A DNA stretch of 64,000 bases from contig OY740769.1 of assembly GCA_963513935.1 (NCBI GenBank), positions 35,491,120 through 35,555,119 on the forward strand. Reading direction: 5' to 3'. Of the stretch, positions 1-11,789 are shown piece by piece. The position numbers were made by a program, and so were the translations under genes. Source of the DNA: Aphrophora alni (Eukaryota > Arthropoda > Insecta > Hemiptera > Aphrophoridae). Position 1 is the stretch's first letter, and every line of letters starts with the position of its first letter. The notes beneath the pieces were generated by a model, which worked only from the letters and a program-made list of their open reading frames with translations, made no database searches and was not told the origin of the DNA.

Positions 1-3000
1 ATTTTGAGAACAAAGGATTTTTGTTTTGCTTTTGTGTAGTAGAAACTACCCCTAAATTTAGAGTCATTGAAAAAATGTCTCCAAGTTTGTCCACAAACGA
101 AATTAGGTATATTAATAATTGTCTATTAGTTTCTGCTGCAGAGACATCATTCCAAAAATCATTTTTGGTGATGAGTCAATCTGAAAACTGATTTTTTATG
201 AAATACTCAAAATAAATGTTTTACTCATCACACGTTTTTGTCTAACTAGACTTGGGGGAGTAAAAAGCAGATAATTGGAATTTATATTTATGATAATGTT
301 TTAAACTGTAAATAAATGTTTACAATATACAAATCGTAATGGCATCATTATACTTTATATTTGTGAAACTCTGGATCATATTATATAAAAATAATGCCAA
401 TAAATAAATGTTTTAAAAAGAGAAATAACGGACAAGATTTACGAACCCAAAAACTATGAAAGTGGCTAGAGGAGGGGTTTCATGATGAGTTATATGTTTA
501 CCAGGATGCTATAGACGAGACATCCTTCAAATTGTATTATATGTTACAAATATCATAACATTTGCACATCCCCATGTGACTTGTTATTTAATTTAGGCTT
601 ATTATGTTATTTTATTTTCAGTATAAGTAGTTACAATACATTTAGAATTATTATGTAATCAATTATTATGTGAACGTAGTGTGTTGTATATGTCTTATTG
701 AAGAACATTGATATTGACCGATATTTTGAAAATTTACTTAATATGTTTCTGAACTTCAATATGGTTTAGTGATTATTATAAACTGCCATAATAATATATT
801 AGCATATTAATAATAACATTATGTCTCATATTTAAGAAATATTAACCTTGAAAGGTGATATTTTAAATTTAAAATAAAACCTAAACACACTTTTTCACAA
901 ATACTTTTATTAAAACAACAACACTACCGCCATCTTCCATTAATAAAACTTTACCTATTATTTCATTTTATCAGTTATAGTGTGATTATTACAATAGTAA
1001 TTGTATTACTGAATACGCCAACGTTGCAACTGAAACACGTTTGATTAAATATATGTATTTGTTAAATTTAATTTTAATTCATACATAATTAGTTTTGGTG
1101 TCTTATAAAATACAAGAACCAAGTACGAATTTATTTCTTACTTTTTAATATACCCATAGTTTAGAGACAGTTATGATATGGGTTCGATCTCAAATGTTTT
1201 CCACAAATTGTCAATTTTATAATCCTCTGTTACTAAAAACTGTGTTTTTGGATTGGTGTCGTCCTAGTATCCAAATGAGTGGACAGATTTATATCAATTT
1301 GGCCCATTTTGATTATGGTTAATTCTCTTTTAGTCTATCCTCTAAGGAACCTTAAAAGCAGATTTGACAGTAACTAGAAATATATATTAACAACCTAGTT
1401 TAGTGTGCCTTATCTAAAGAAAAGCAAAAAATATGGTAGGGAATAATTGGTATAAAACAAAAGCATATCAACATTATCACCATGAAAGTATGATTCCAAT
1501 CAATTTAGATTTACTGTTACTAAAAATTTATTACAATTTATTTACTGTTACCGTTTAGGTTTATTACAATAAAAGCTTTAATCATATATTTTGTACGTTA
1601 TTGAAAAAAATAAATTCCATGTTTCTGACTATGGTAATTTCATCTCCCATGACATATACATTGATAAACCCATTAATAATTTACTATATTGTCAGATATT
1701 TTAGGAAGGAAAGCGATGTGTTTAAGAAGTTGACAACCAATATAATTTTTGGGTTTCTAGATAAGTATGTGATAAAGTTGGTGCAATATTATTTTCACAG
1801 ATTATGTGAGATTACATTTGGATTAACACCCATATTTAGCCTATAGTTTATATGCTTGTTAATTACAAAATATGTAATTCACCAAATGGAATGGATATAA
1901 ATTAATACATACCTATAAAAAACATTTGTATCAGACCGAAAACCTTTGCTAGCAGGATTCATATTGTGTCTTGAATGCTAGTATACTTGTAAAAAATATA
2001 ATGTAACACAGGCAAATTCATGGTTAATTACAAAAATAATGCAGAAATCTCTTTAAGAACCAATTCTTCAAAGTCGCGTCACAGTATTTCGTTAAATGGT
2101 TTGTGAAATTAGGATTATTAAACCAAACTTTTACGGTAAATATGACATATAAGAAAACTGCAATTATGAAATAACGGATATATTTCAAATGGATTTCGAC
2201 CGTTGTAATTCAAAACTGGAGTTTAAATTGAAGTACGATTAACGATTAGTACTGATCTAATAAATCAAATTTACAATAAGAAATTTTCAAGAAATATTAC
2301 ATGTTTACATTTAAACTCTCAGAAGGTGACCTACTTATAATATCATAATTATTATTAATAGAGATACATTGTGTAAAGAATATAATAATTATTTTTCATC
2401 GTCTAAATTATGTATGAAATTATATCTTTATGTTAAATCCTCGCGTTTAATGGCGTATGCAATTCAAAGTCGTAGCTCTGGAAGAGTTAAACTTATCTTC
2501 ATTCATGTTTTACTGCTTCGTATAAAGATATTTCGATAAGTGTGTCTTACAATAAATAAATATTGTTCTGGACTTATAAATTATTTTAAAATATAGAAAA
2601 CTGAAACACATTTTGCCACATGTTCGTTAATTAAGTGAAATTCTTTTCCATGATATTGACACCATTCCAATAATGCTTGAGCTACAATAATAATTAAAGT
2701 TTACCGAACTCCTAGTTATAGTTTGAATATTAACTCGTGCATTACTGAAAATGATGCACATTTAGTTTAAATGCATTTCCTTTAATAAATGTGTTGGTAA
2801 GATATTGTATTCAAGTTTTATTTTAATATAAATGAATCCCTTAAATTTATTTCTTTATTAGTATATTATTAGTTTGTGGAACCGATTGGTTATTTAACGA
2901 AATTGATGGGTTTTCAAAAAAGCGCTATCTAAATTTTTCCTCAGAGAAATCGGTAAATTGACCAAATTTCAACAAAATTATTTCGCCCATTTTCAAGATA

Positions 3001-3864
3001 ATATTTACAAATATACAAAAATTGATATTTTAATACTAGCATCGTTCTGTTACTTACAGAAGCTTTTTATAACATATTAATTGATAAAATCTTACATGTA
3101 TTATTTATCAATAATTGCAGTAATCAACATGAGTGGCAATATTTATTGTAAATGGAAACTTTATAAATAGCGAGTTGAAACGACATCAACACATATTGCC
3201 CAGTAAAAGGTTCTTTTGCCCGATGTAAAAAAACAAGTGAGTTTTACATTTAGTCGACATTTAACTAAATGTCATTCACGCTCTGGAAAACGTTACATTC
3301 ACACAATTCAACATAACCCCTCTTGCGTATTTCCATTATAAAATGTATCACATACAAGACTTCAATCTTATTAGATCAATAATTACTAAATATTAATTAT
3401 ATTATATCACTTTATCAATATTAGAGCCTGTCAATGTTTTGAAAATTAGTATCAGTTTGTACGAATATATTTCGTAAATAATAATCAATACTATCTACAC
3501 TAATAACTTTGATTTTATTATTTTTTTTACGAACAATTAAACTATAATATGTATCAGAGGTATTTCAGATACTAAATTGATTTTGCAAATACACGTTATC
3601 TGTCATATAACTTTTCTATTATAGATTGCAATAATGTTTTTTACTCTACTCTTCAAAGCATTTTACAAAATCTTTAATGATGTTTTCAATATGAAGTTTG
3701 CTTATTCGCAACATTAGTTCGTTTAATAGTATTAGATATATGAATACATATTTTATAATAATACAAGACACTTTTAGAATCTGACCTCTAATATAATAAT
3801 ATATATTAAAGATTACGGCGGTAATTAATGATGAAGCAGATCCTGAGAATGTTTTCAACTTCGA
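1..3864. other. A+T-rich DNA, nothing recognised
   Basis: Only short chance frames (for example 81 codons at 1601-1846). A B-box-like GGTTCGATCTC at 1186-1196 lacks an A box. No repeats of the A-G set seen. Confidence 0.5.
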
Positions 3865-3925
3865 AGTATGTTTAAGTCAATACCGGAAATTAAACGTTCT
3901 CGGTAAATCTTAGTGCAGGCATGGA
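3865..3925 (-). repeat. Block A, copy 8 (partial)
   Basis: Contains the core AAGTCAATACCGGAAATTAA, the reverse complement of the block A core, then diverges. About 550 bp upstream of the hammerhead motif. Confidence 0.6.
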
Positions 3926-4473
3926 GTTACTTGGAGGTATAATGTACAAGGGATGAATATCAAAGGGAATAAACGGAAGTAAAGGAATCTAGTAAGTATT
4001 AGATATATGCAGACTATATGTTGGATGGAATATTTTATTCTCTTTTTGACTAAAATTCATATAAGTTGTATTTCAAAGTGTCGTCTTAAAGAATGTCTTT
4101 CACATTCCTCTTGGTATGTAACTCAACTAATCGATGACACCCTGGACTATAAAAGGGTTTAACAATACCCTTGATTTTGTATAAATATATAGACTTTTTT
4201 ATATTAATAAGTAACAGGACTTAATTGTAAATAATAAACTAGGACCTATGCAAATTTCTATATTAATTTAAAATGTAATGTATAATGTTAAATGTAGGGT
4301 TAGTTCGATTATTTTGTATCAGCTATATGTTAAATCTTAAATAGTTAAATTGACACGTGGCGCGTACTATCGTTTGGCAGTGTATAATGATAAGCCACGC
4401 TCCCTTTCAGTTTGTATAAATATGGGTTCAACGCAACGTTGGATTCAGTTGTGGTTTGGTTGGTGTAGCTGGT

Positions 4474-4518
4474 GTATCACTGAAGAGGACGACCTTGTCG
4501 TTGAAACGTGTCTGATAC
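4474..4518 (+). ncRNA. Hammerhead ribozyme, Penelope-like short-stem-III type
   Basis: The catalytic core of a type I hammerhead self-cleaving RNA is readable directly. Stem I is a perfect 6-bp pair, GTATCA (4474-4479) with TGATAC (4513-4518). The CUGANGA box is CTGAAGA at 4480-4486. Stem II pairs GACGAC (4488-4493) with GTCGTT (4497-4502) around a 3-nt loop, with one G.U pair and one extra G at 4487. The GAAA box is 4503-4506. Stem III is minimal, C4507 with G4510, followed by TC with expected cleavage after C4512. Such tiny stem III hammerheads are known from the terminal repeats of Penelope-like retroelements and from retrozymes, where they act mainly as dimers. No coding part of a Penelope element lies next to it, so this is probably a terminal fragment. 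The bulged G may lower activity. An open frame of 62 codons runs through it but resembles no protein family. Confidence 0.7.
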
Positions 4519-6017
4519 TTAGGCATATTTTTTTATGAGAATTGTGTTCTGTGTGTTTGTTATACTGTATAGTTTTTCTCATAAGTCAAGCTCAACATTT
4601 AATATGAACTACATTTACTTTTGTTTGGTAAATATTTTGATTCAAAATGGGTTTGTGAGGGCGTTTGTTCAATAGTTTGTGACTATTTAACTATGAGTAG
4701 GGCCACAATTTAGATAACGGCCGTCACTAATTAATTCTGTTGCCAGTAAAACTGTTGAGGTTTTTAATCCGCAGTGAAATAATAATTTTTTTGTGAGTGT
4801 GTTCTGCTCAAATTTTCTATGGAATTTTAGAAATGTTTAACTTATTAACTGAGTAAGGAAACTGTAAATCGTCATTCGATAGGAAACATATTTAATATGG
4901 TTGAAAATTCGTATCAAAATCTCTTAAAAATGGCAAATTGGCTTAAAACCCTATCAGTTATTTCACCACTTGTATGCCTTTTTTGTGAAGAGTAGTAGTA
5001 TGACTTGTAGTTTTTCTAATGACTTTTGCATTTAATATTACATAATTTGACTGCTCATGTCTGGGTTTTATTCTAGGATTACTTGTTTTAGTTTTAATCT
5101 CCAACAAGGATCTAGGCCACTAGACTATATTTTTATTTTAAATTTTTAATGTTATAGCTTTATCACATAGCAACTGCAGTTGATTTATGGTTTCGAAACC
5201 TTCTGGATTTATTTTTTATACACAAGTGATGGAAAATATCGGCATAAAATACAACAACAATTAGTTGTGATAATGAAGAGAGGATAAATTTAATGTGTCG
5301 TATTTCGATCATAATTTATAAAAAATAGATAATTGTAAAATATATTTCAAACTGAATAGGAAATAAATTTACAATTCACCAAAAACTTTGAAAATACATA
5401 AATTAATTCGTAATAAATCAATTACGAATGAATGTAGCACGTTCGATTTTTTCCGTTAAATTAAGTGTAGTTATGTAGAGTAGATACAAATTATTTAAAT
5501 AGTATTTTCATGGAATGTTGATGAAGTAAAAAGAGTTGGTAACTTTATTTATTCATTCAATGTAATCAGTAATAAAAAACCTGTCAAATAGTTAGTATCA
5601 TTTTATTTTACAGCTCTAGATATTAATGAGGGTTCTGCACAATTCTAACAACATTAATTTTAATAATTTTACATAATCTATATAAACAAATATCCTTATA
5701 TTTTATTACAATCCAATAAATCACGTAGGGGGAAATATGAACATAAGTAAACGGTACAAAAATATTGGATACACCTGTTTCTAAAAAATAAATAAATAAA
5801 TAAAATAATAATAAAATCAGACAAACAAACTAAAAATTCATTCTAAAAATTGCAGTCTTGAAAGTCATCCGTGAAAATTAATCATGGTACTGTTATACAA
5901 GATCAATATAATAATATCATAATCTTTCGAATTTTAGGAACATATTAAGATTAAACTAAACCCATGCAGTAAAAAGGTGCAAGGGTTCATAAAGGGTACT
6001 GAATATTGGACAAATAA
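4519..6017. other. A+T-rich DNA, nothing recognised apart from the AAAT run
   Basis: No coding frame or strong repeat. CTCTAGATATTAATGAGGGT near 5614 may be a worn block A end. Confidence 0.4.
5786..5815 (+). repeat. (AAAT)n/(AAT)n low-complexity run
   Basis: Several AAAT units pass into AAT units. No unit order suggests more than slippage. Confidence 0.75.
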
Positions 6018-6095
6018 TTGGACCTTACTTCCGTTAATTGGTTTATTATGTTCCAACATTACGACTCTACAAAATGGATATTAAGTTGGGTTGAA
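6018..6095 (+). repeat. Block B, copy 1 (3' part)
   Basis: ATTGGACCTTACTTCCGTTA, then CCAACATTACGACTCTACAA and GGATATTAAGTT. The (TA)n array and block C1 follow. Confidence 0.65.
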
Positions 6096-6157
6096 CTGTT
6101 TATATTTAAAAAAAATATGAGATAGATTAGAGTAACGATGTTTATATTATCATTTTC

Positions 6158-6160
<3 letters not shown>

Positions 6161-6207
<47 letters not shown>
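6161..6207 (+). repeat. (TA)n microsatellite
   Basis: Uninterrupted TA dinucleotides. The array lies between block B1 and block C1 of the composite repeat described below. Confidence 0.95.
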
Positions 6208-6209
<2 letters not shown>

Positions 6210-6217
6210 ATATTTTT

Positions 6218-6470
6218 GTTATTAGAGATAACAGTAGATATTTCGTTGCAGTTAACAAATAAATATAAAAGTGAGAATGAGAACCTTAGATGTAAACCTT
6301 CGCTTAATTTTAACCGAGATAACGAAATCCACTGGCTTTATTTAGGTCGAATTACGAGCAAGGATTGTGGTGTGTGGCGTCCTGTATAATTAAATTGTGG
6401 AAATTGATTAAGGAAAGGATATTTGTTCTCTACCAATTTACTAATTAATTTATCAACTGGACATAACAGG
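6218..6470 (+). repeat. Block C, copy 1
   Basis: TTCGTTGCAGTTAACAAATA, AGATAACGAAATCCACTGGC, TTTATTTAGGTCGAATTACG, AGCAAGGATTGTGGTGTGTG, then CAATTTACTAATTAATTTAT. Chance open frames on both strands overlap it. Confidence 0.7.
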
Positions 6471-6789
6471 ACAGGTACAGTAATATCAATAAGTACTGAC
6501 CGTAAATATTTAGACAAAAAAATAGTAAAGTAGAAAGTGAATGGCAAATTGTTAATTGGGACGTTTAAAAAATCAATTGGAGAATCAAACTACACTAAGT
6601 GGTCTATATTGTACTTTATGCAATACTCATTGTCGAAACGGCAAAGAAAAGAGGTAGGATATTTTGTAATATATTATTTACTTTTATTTTTTAGTTACAA
6701 ATACAAAGGTTTATAGTAGAAACAGAGCTATTTCATTGTTCTCGCTCTCTTAGTTTGGATTTCAAGTTGTTGTTTTCATAGTTTTCGAT

Positions 6790-7162
6790 TAATATGGTCA
6801 TATGATTTAATTAGTTTCGATGATTAAAATGTTTTATTTTACAATATTGCTGATTTAAAGGTATAGATTATAGTTACATTTTTTATATGGTCATATGATT
6901 TATTTGGTTTTATTGATTAAAGAATTTTATTCTACAGTATTTCTGATTTTAAGGGAAAAGTTTATAGTTATGTTTTTGATATGGTCATATGATTTATTTG
7001 GTTTTGTTGATTAAAGAATTTATTTTACAGTATTACCGATTTAAAGTTATAGTTTATAGTTATATTTTTTATATAGTCATATGATTTATTTAGTTTTGAT
7101 GATTGAAGAAATTTATTCTACAGTATTGCTGATTTAAAGGTATAGTTTATAGATATTGTGAG
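6790..7162 (+). repeat. Minisatellite, about 93-bp unit, four copies
   Basis: Four head-to-tail copies begin at 6792, 6885, 6979 and 7071, each with the motif ATATGGTCATATGATTT (the fourth has AGTC for GGTC). Each continues with TTGATTAAAGAATTT, then TTACAGTATT-GCTGATTTAAAGGTATAG. Unit lengths are 93, 94 and 92 bp. The copies differ by scattered substitutions, so the array is not recent. Each unit holds the palindrome CATATG. Confidence 0.9.
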
Positions 7163-7340
7163 AGATCAATTTCTTGAAATTTAAAATATTAAGCAATAAA
7201 TTTGATGGAAACAAATGTTCTGGTGTTTTGTTTTAATTTATTGTACTCTGTGAGTCTAGCTATAATGTCAATGGCTTACAATACGAATATAAAATAATAA
7301 TCTGAATGGGAGTAAATGGCTTTACAAAACTATTTATTTC

Positions 7341-8012
7341 TTTTTTTTTAGTATAAATAAACTAGCACCGCGACCTATGGACTATTTTGCAACTGTCCTC
7401 ATTCTAGTTCGGCCAATTTGTTCCCCAATTTGTTCCAATTAGTTTGAGTATAAGTAATCTACTAACTTGCTCTTCCAACGTTATTTCCCCAAAAATTTGA
7501 ATAGCAAAAAACATTCGCCTCTTTGTGGTCAGGACTTTACAATTGAAAATTATGTGGTTTACTGTCTCCTCGTCCCTCCGTTACGGTCTTGACACAGTTT
7601 CACCCTTTATCCTGTTAAAATGCACTCTCAGAACACAGTGACCCGTAATAATTCCCGTAATCAGTGTGAGTTGTCCCCTACTTTTGGTCATTTTCGTCTT
7701 CTCAGGATTACTTGCGGTAATGTACTTAAGTAGTGATTTATTATGAGTGTACCAATTAGGGCTTTCCCATCTTTGCTGGTGTTATCTACGGAACTCGCTA
7801 TTTATGGCCATCTTGGCCAGACACACGGATATTACTGCAGCTGGCTCAGGTCCTACAAACTCTGATCCCGAGCTCCGTTTAGCAAGTTTGTCAGCCACCT
7901 CATTCCTCTCAAACTCCCTTATGATTGTAACCCAGTGCAAAGTGTTGAGGTTATCCCGGCATTCATACTAGCTTAGATGTATGGTAGTGCCTGTAAGTGC
8001 AATTGCAGCCTG
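7341..8012 (-). mobile_element. 5'-truncated non-LTR retrotransposon
   Basis: A more G+C-rich block on the minus strand contains the 3' end of a LINE-type element. The RNase H tail is followed by a short 3' UTR and a run of nine A residues (plus-strand T run at 7341-7349). The flanks look like a target-site duplication: actatttatttc at 7329-7340 and actatttgttta at 8013-8024 match at 10 of 12 bases and abut the element exactly. Truncation at the 5' end, an A tail and a short direct repeat are the hallmarks of target-primed reverse transcription. The three stops in the coding part and the two duplication mismatches indicate an old, dead copy. Confidence 0.85.
7404..8012 (-). pseudogene. Non-LTR retrotransposon ORF2 C-terminus (RNase H domain)
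   Basis: Read on the minus strand, one frame of about 203 codons stays in register from the truncation point to the terminal stop at 7404-7406. It has internal stops at 7968-7970, 7782-7784 and 7581-7583 and no frameshift. It starts in SQAAIAL, then LHWV, then NEVADKLAKRSS, which is the last RNase H helix with its conserved NExAD segment. FVGPEPA follows, then a GQLTLITGIITGHCVLRVHF segment, a DEET..HIIFNC segment and a basic tail. This order is the normal C-terminus of arthropod non-LTR retrotransposons of the Jockey/R1/I type: RNase H followed by a Cys/His-rich tail. The first Cys positions of that tail are degraded (SRP-stop where Cys-x2-Cys is expected). The catalytic N-terminal part of RNase H, the reverse transcriptase and the endonuclease are absent. 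I cannot assign the exact clade. Confidence 0.88.
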
Positions 8013-8024
8013 ACTATTTGTTTA

Positions 8025-8854
8025 TATTAGTATTCGTTTCTTTTTAAATCCCCAATCCATTTTTTCTTGCAAATAGACATTTATGACTATAATCTCGGAC
8101 AATAGCACAGGTTAGAGAAGAACTAGAGGTGGTCAGGAGGGACCTAATAAAAAGATAAAACCGAGAGATATAACCTATGGCTAAGTATCAATCCCACTTG
8201 GATTCTCAGAAATAGACTCACATATTATACTCATTTAAAGTGGGCTCTTAATTTTTTCATATCTTATAATCAAAGCTTAATAAATTATTTTAGGATTTAA
8301 ATAGACCTTTAATTATGATAAATTTATATATAAATGATAACAAAAGTCATTTATAACGAAAAATAATATTTTTGTTGTTCTGTTACATTAACAATTTCCC
8401 AGGTTGCTATGAAGAAATAAGAGTTCATCCAAAGAAGTATATATTACATGTGACAATTTTGGCAATTAGTGAATTACTAGGAAGCATATAATATTTCCGT
8501 GTGACAGTCATTGACATATTATGTGGAAATATGTAATGAATGACGCTTCATGGAGTCACTCTTCGGTGAAGTATATTACACAATTGGGTTATTTATAAAT
8601 AGATTTTATTTTATTTTGCCTATATGATGCAAAATATATTCTATATTCTTCTTTTACATAGAATAAACTTATATTATATAATTTAAAATATATTAAAACA
8701 AAGTCTTTAAATATCCATAACACTTGTAAAAAAGAGTAACAGCGAAATGTACTGTTTAAATTTACAAGATTTACATTATTGTATTGTTTCTTCAAGTCGA
8801 AATTGTAACAAAATAATTTCTACATTGTACAAAAAAATAAATGTGCGGTTAACC
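8025..8854. other. Unassigned DNA after the non-LTR remnant
   Basis: 8040-8240 has slightly raised G+C and no open frame. The remainder is A+T-rich. Confidence 0.4.
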
Positions 8855-8945
8855 TTCTACATAACTCCACTACAACTTCCTCGAAAGATTTTAATTACCT
8901 GCGTTAATGAAAGTATTACCTTAGATTTAAACATACCGTTGTAAT
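8855..8945 (+). repeat. Block A, copy 1
   Basis: ACTCCACTACAACTTCC, then a diverged TTTTAATTACCTGCGTTAAT core. Block B2 follows about 280 bp downstream. Confidence 0.6.
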
Positions 8946-9220
8946 CGGCGTCGCTTTTAGATTCTCATCAACAATAAAAATGTGCACTTACTTTGGAAAC
9001 AAAATAAAATCTCATTAAAAAAATCATTTAATGAGTAAGTTTTAAAATTTTATTGAATAGAGTACGATGGTGATATAGTTTTATCGAATGATGCAGGGTA
9101 AACGTTAATTTTAGATTTGAGACACTATTTCGAAATATTAGTATAAACTTGCTTAATATATAGTTTAGTCAAAGAATAAATAACAAACACACATATCCTT
9201 CAAACTATAAAAATGATATG

Positions 9221-9411
9221 GTAGTTGATTATTAGAGACTCTCTTACTATCTAGGTTATATATTTTTGGTGTTGTAGAGTCACTCAAGTCATAAAGTTTT
9301 GTGGAAAAGGGAAATCAGCTAATGGATTGGACTACACTTCAGTTACTTTGTATTTTATTGCCAACATTATGACTCTCCAAAAGGACATAATGTTACCCTG
9401 GCGGGTTGTTA
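9221..9411 (+). repeat. Block B, copy 2 (longest match)
   Basis: AGTTGATTATTAGAGACTCT, AGAGTCACTCAAGTCATAAA, then CTAATGGATTGGACTACACT, CCAACATTATGACTCTCCAA and GTTACCCTGG. Block C2 follows. Confidence 0.8.
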
Positions 9412-9499
9412 TTAAATACTTAATATGTTACAGTGATAGTGTATTTACTGTCGAATTCTAGTATATATACCAATATTTTTTAAAATATATTTAACGATA

Positions 9500-9870
9500 T
9501 TTATTTCGTTGTCAGTTAAAATAAATATGGAAATAAGAATAAGCAAACAATAGGAGTAAAATTGAAATAAATGTTATTGTCTTGTTAATTTTAGAAAGTT
9601 AAACCATAATACACTTTCCTTAATTCAATAATATAAACCTGTTTTTATACAAAATCCGTGTATAGTATAATGAATATCAGCTTTGAGATATAAAGGTTTG
9701 CTTAATTTAGACCCGGAAAGAAAATCGGGTGGTTTGATTTTTTTCGGCTTGGGAGCAACTATTAAGATTTGTAGTGTCCTGTGATATAAATATGTGACGA
9801 TTGGTTAGGAAAATATATCTGATCTAGATCAATTTAGAATTCATTTCATCAAATTCATGTAATAGGACAG
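9500..9870 (+). repeat. Block C, copy 2
   Basis: TTCGTTGTCAGTTAAAATAA, GGCTTGGGAGCAACTATTAA, TGTAGTGTCCTGTGATATAA, then GATTGGTTAGGAAAATAT. Follows block B2 across a short TA-rich remnant. Confidence 0.65.
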
Positions 9871-10260
9871 ATAGAAGTGCGAATACTGCTCGAAATATAT
9901 TTCGAACTGAAATAAATAAACAAGTACTTCTGGAAACACTGATGGTAAATACTCGTATTTTAAAGAAGATATAGTTATGTAGAAAGTTACTACAAAATTG
10001 TAAATTGGGGTATTTTAACTTTTTAAAAAAATGGTGAACTTATTATAATAAATCATTTCAGAACATATTTTGTACCATAGTTTAAATGGTCAAGGACTGA
10101 ATTTATTGCGTGCGGAGTAGAAATCCCAAGAGTCTCTACTTGAATCGACGCCTTTTATAATGACTATATTAAAAGTCATGGACATTTAAAAATATTAACA
10201 AGTTTCTTAAAATTCTTAATTAAAATGCTAACAAAACAATCTATTGTACAATCTGAAAAA

Positions 10261-10355
10261 GTTGAAAATATTTACTTCACAATTAATTCAAATGTAATTT
10301 TTGAAAGAGTCTAATTTCCGATGAGAGTATAGATGCATGCATGTATAGCCTCTGT
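10261..10355 (+). repeat. Block A, copy 2
   Basis: ATTTACTTCACAATT, then TTGAAAGAGTCTAATTTCCG, and AGCCTCTGTG at the end. The middle is diverged. Confidence 0.6.
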
Positions 10356-10994
10356 GTCGATCGTACTACAGAATCAGGGAGATGAGAATACAGTGGGATA
10401 TACTACACCTTCAGAATAAGTTGGTTATAGTGTATAGACATAATCTCTTAATAATTATTCATTTACTGCTTAATTAGTTACTCTTATAAGAAGGGGCAAA
10501 TATGTGGTGGAAATTAAATTGTGTGTTTCAAAATTACTTCTATCGGTCTGTTTTACTGAAAAACACATTTTAATTATCCCACATTTTTTACACATACTAT
10601 AAAATTATATTGAAATTTCTATCCGCATTTAATTTAATCTACAAAAGTTTATTGTAAAGCAATATATTAATCAAATTATTTAGATTTAGAATACTATTTT
10701 AATCAAGTATGGCTAAAGCACTAACGGAGGGTCACACAACTTGGTTTGTTGAGCATAGTTTATATTAAAAACCTGTAGACTTCATTAATTAAATTACACT
10801 ATATTTTCAAATCATATGTCAGATATTCACCAACTTTCGTTTTGATATTTTCAAGCGATATTTGAAATATTTTATTTAACACACCTTACTCTTTACCTCC
10901 ATGACACAATTTACGTAAATAAATTTCAAATCAACTTAATGTTATGTAAAATTGCGAACATGGTACAAGTAAGCTATACAATATTGCTGGTTAT

Positions 10995-11200
10995 ATAAAG
11001 ACTGTAGATTTTAACGAGTCTTGGAAGCATTGTCTGAATAACAACTGCCTCGGTTAATTGTTAATTAAGAAATGGTTCCAGTAACTCTTTCTAATTAGAG
11101 AGCAATGAATTAAACAGTTATATTCCCTACTTTATTTAAAGCCTAAGTGTAACTCCAAGTACTATGTTATACAAATGAGAACAGAGTGAGTAAATTGTCT
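10995..11200 (+). repeat. Repeat G, copy 1
   Basis: ACGAGTCTTGGAAGCATTGT, CTGAATAACAACTGCCTCGG, then CAGTAACTCTTTCTAATTAG and TACAAATGAGAAC. Confidence 0.65.
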
Positions 11201-11789
11201 TGAAAACACGACACAGATTTGAGCTTGTATTTCTGAACATTGTGAATATCTTTGCAACAAACAACTTGAGAGATAAAAGTAGTTCAAAATTTTATATTCA
11301 TCATTTTAAAAGGTTTTATAGAATCCGAATTCATGAATATTATTTCTGCACGTTTAAACTTTCTGTTGTTTATGTAAAAAAGAAGGTATTTGTTCCAATG
11401 TCGTGAAGTCCTTTTACATTTGTTCTAACATGTGGCCAGCATGTCATTCCCTGTCAACATAACTCCGGTCTACAAAATAACAATTCGCTTAAATGAAGGA
11501 AGTTTTCTTTTTTTTTTTTTCAACAATGAAAATTTAGAGCACTATCGGAATTGAATTTGTGACCTATCATACACCAAGAGGGAGTACGAGACACTAGGCA
11601 AACCTTAATATCTTAGAGTGAAAATAATGCATGGAAAAAGTAGAATGTCGATATTTAGGTATATTTTTTATAATTATAAAGAGTTTGAGAGATTAGCAGA
11701 TGCATTCTTCAAAATTTACTGAATTGTTACTACTTAGAGACCAACCTAATTCAACATATATGTCTTTAAACATACCATTATCAGAGGGG

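Noticed and set aside
1186..1196. GGTTCGATCTC as a Pol III B box
   Set aside because: No A box or tRNA fold upstream.
4149..4157. TATAAAAGG as a promoter TATA box
   Set aside because: No transcript or coding start is tied to it and such words are frequent in A+T-rich DNA.
4350..4538. 62-codon frame through the hammerhead
   Set aside because: The sequence is explained by RNA structure; the translation matches no family.
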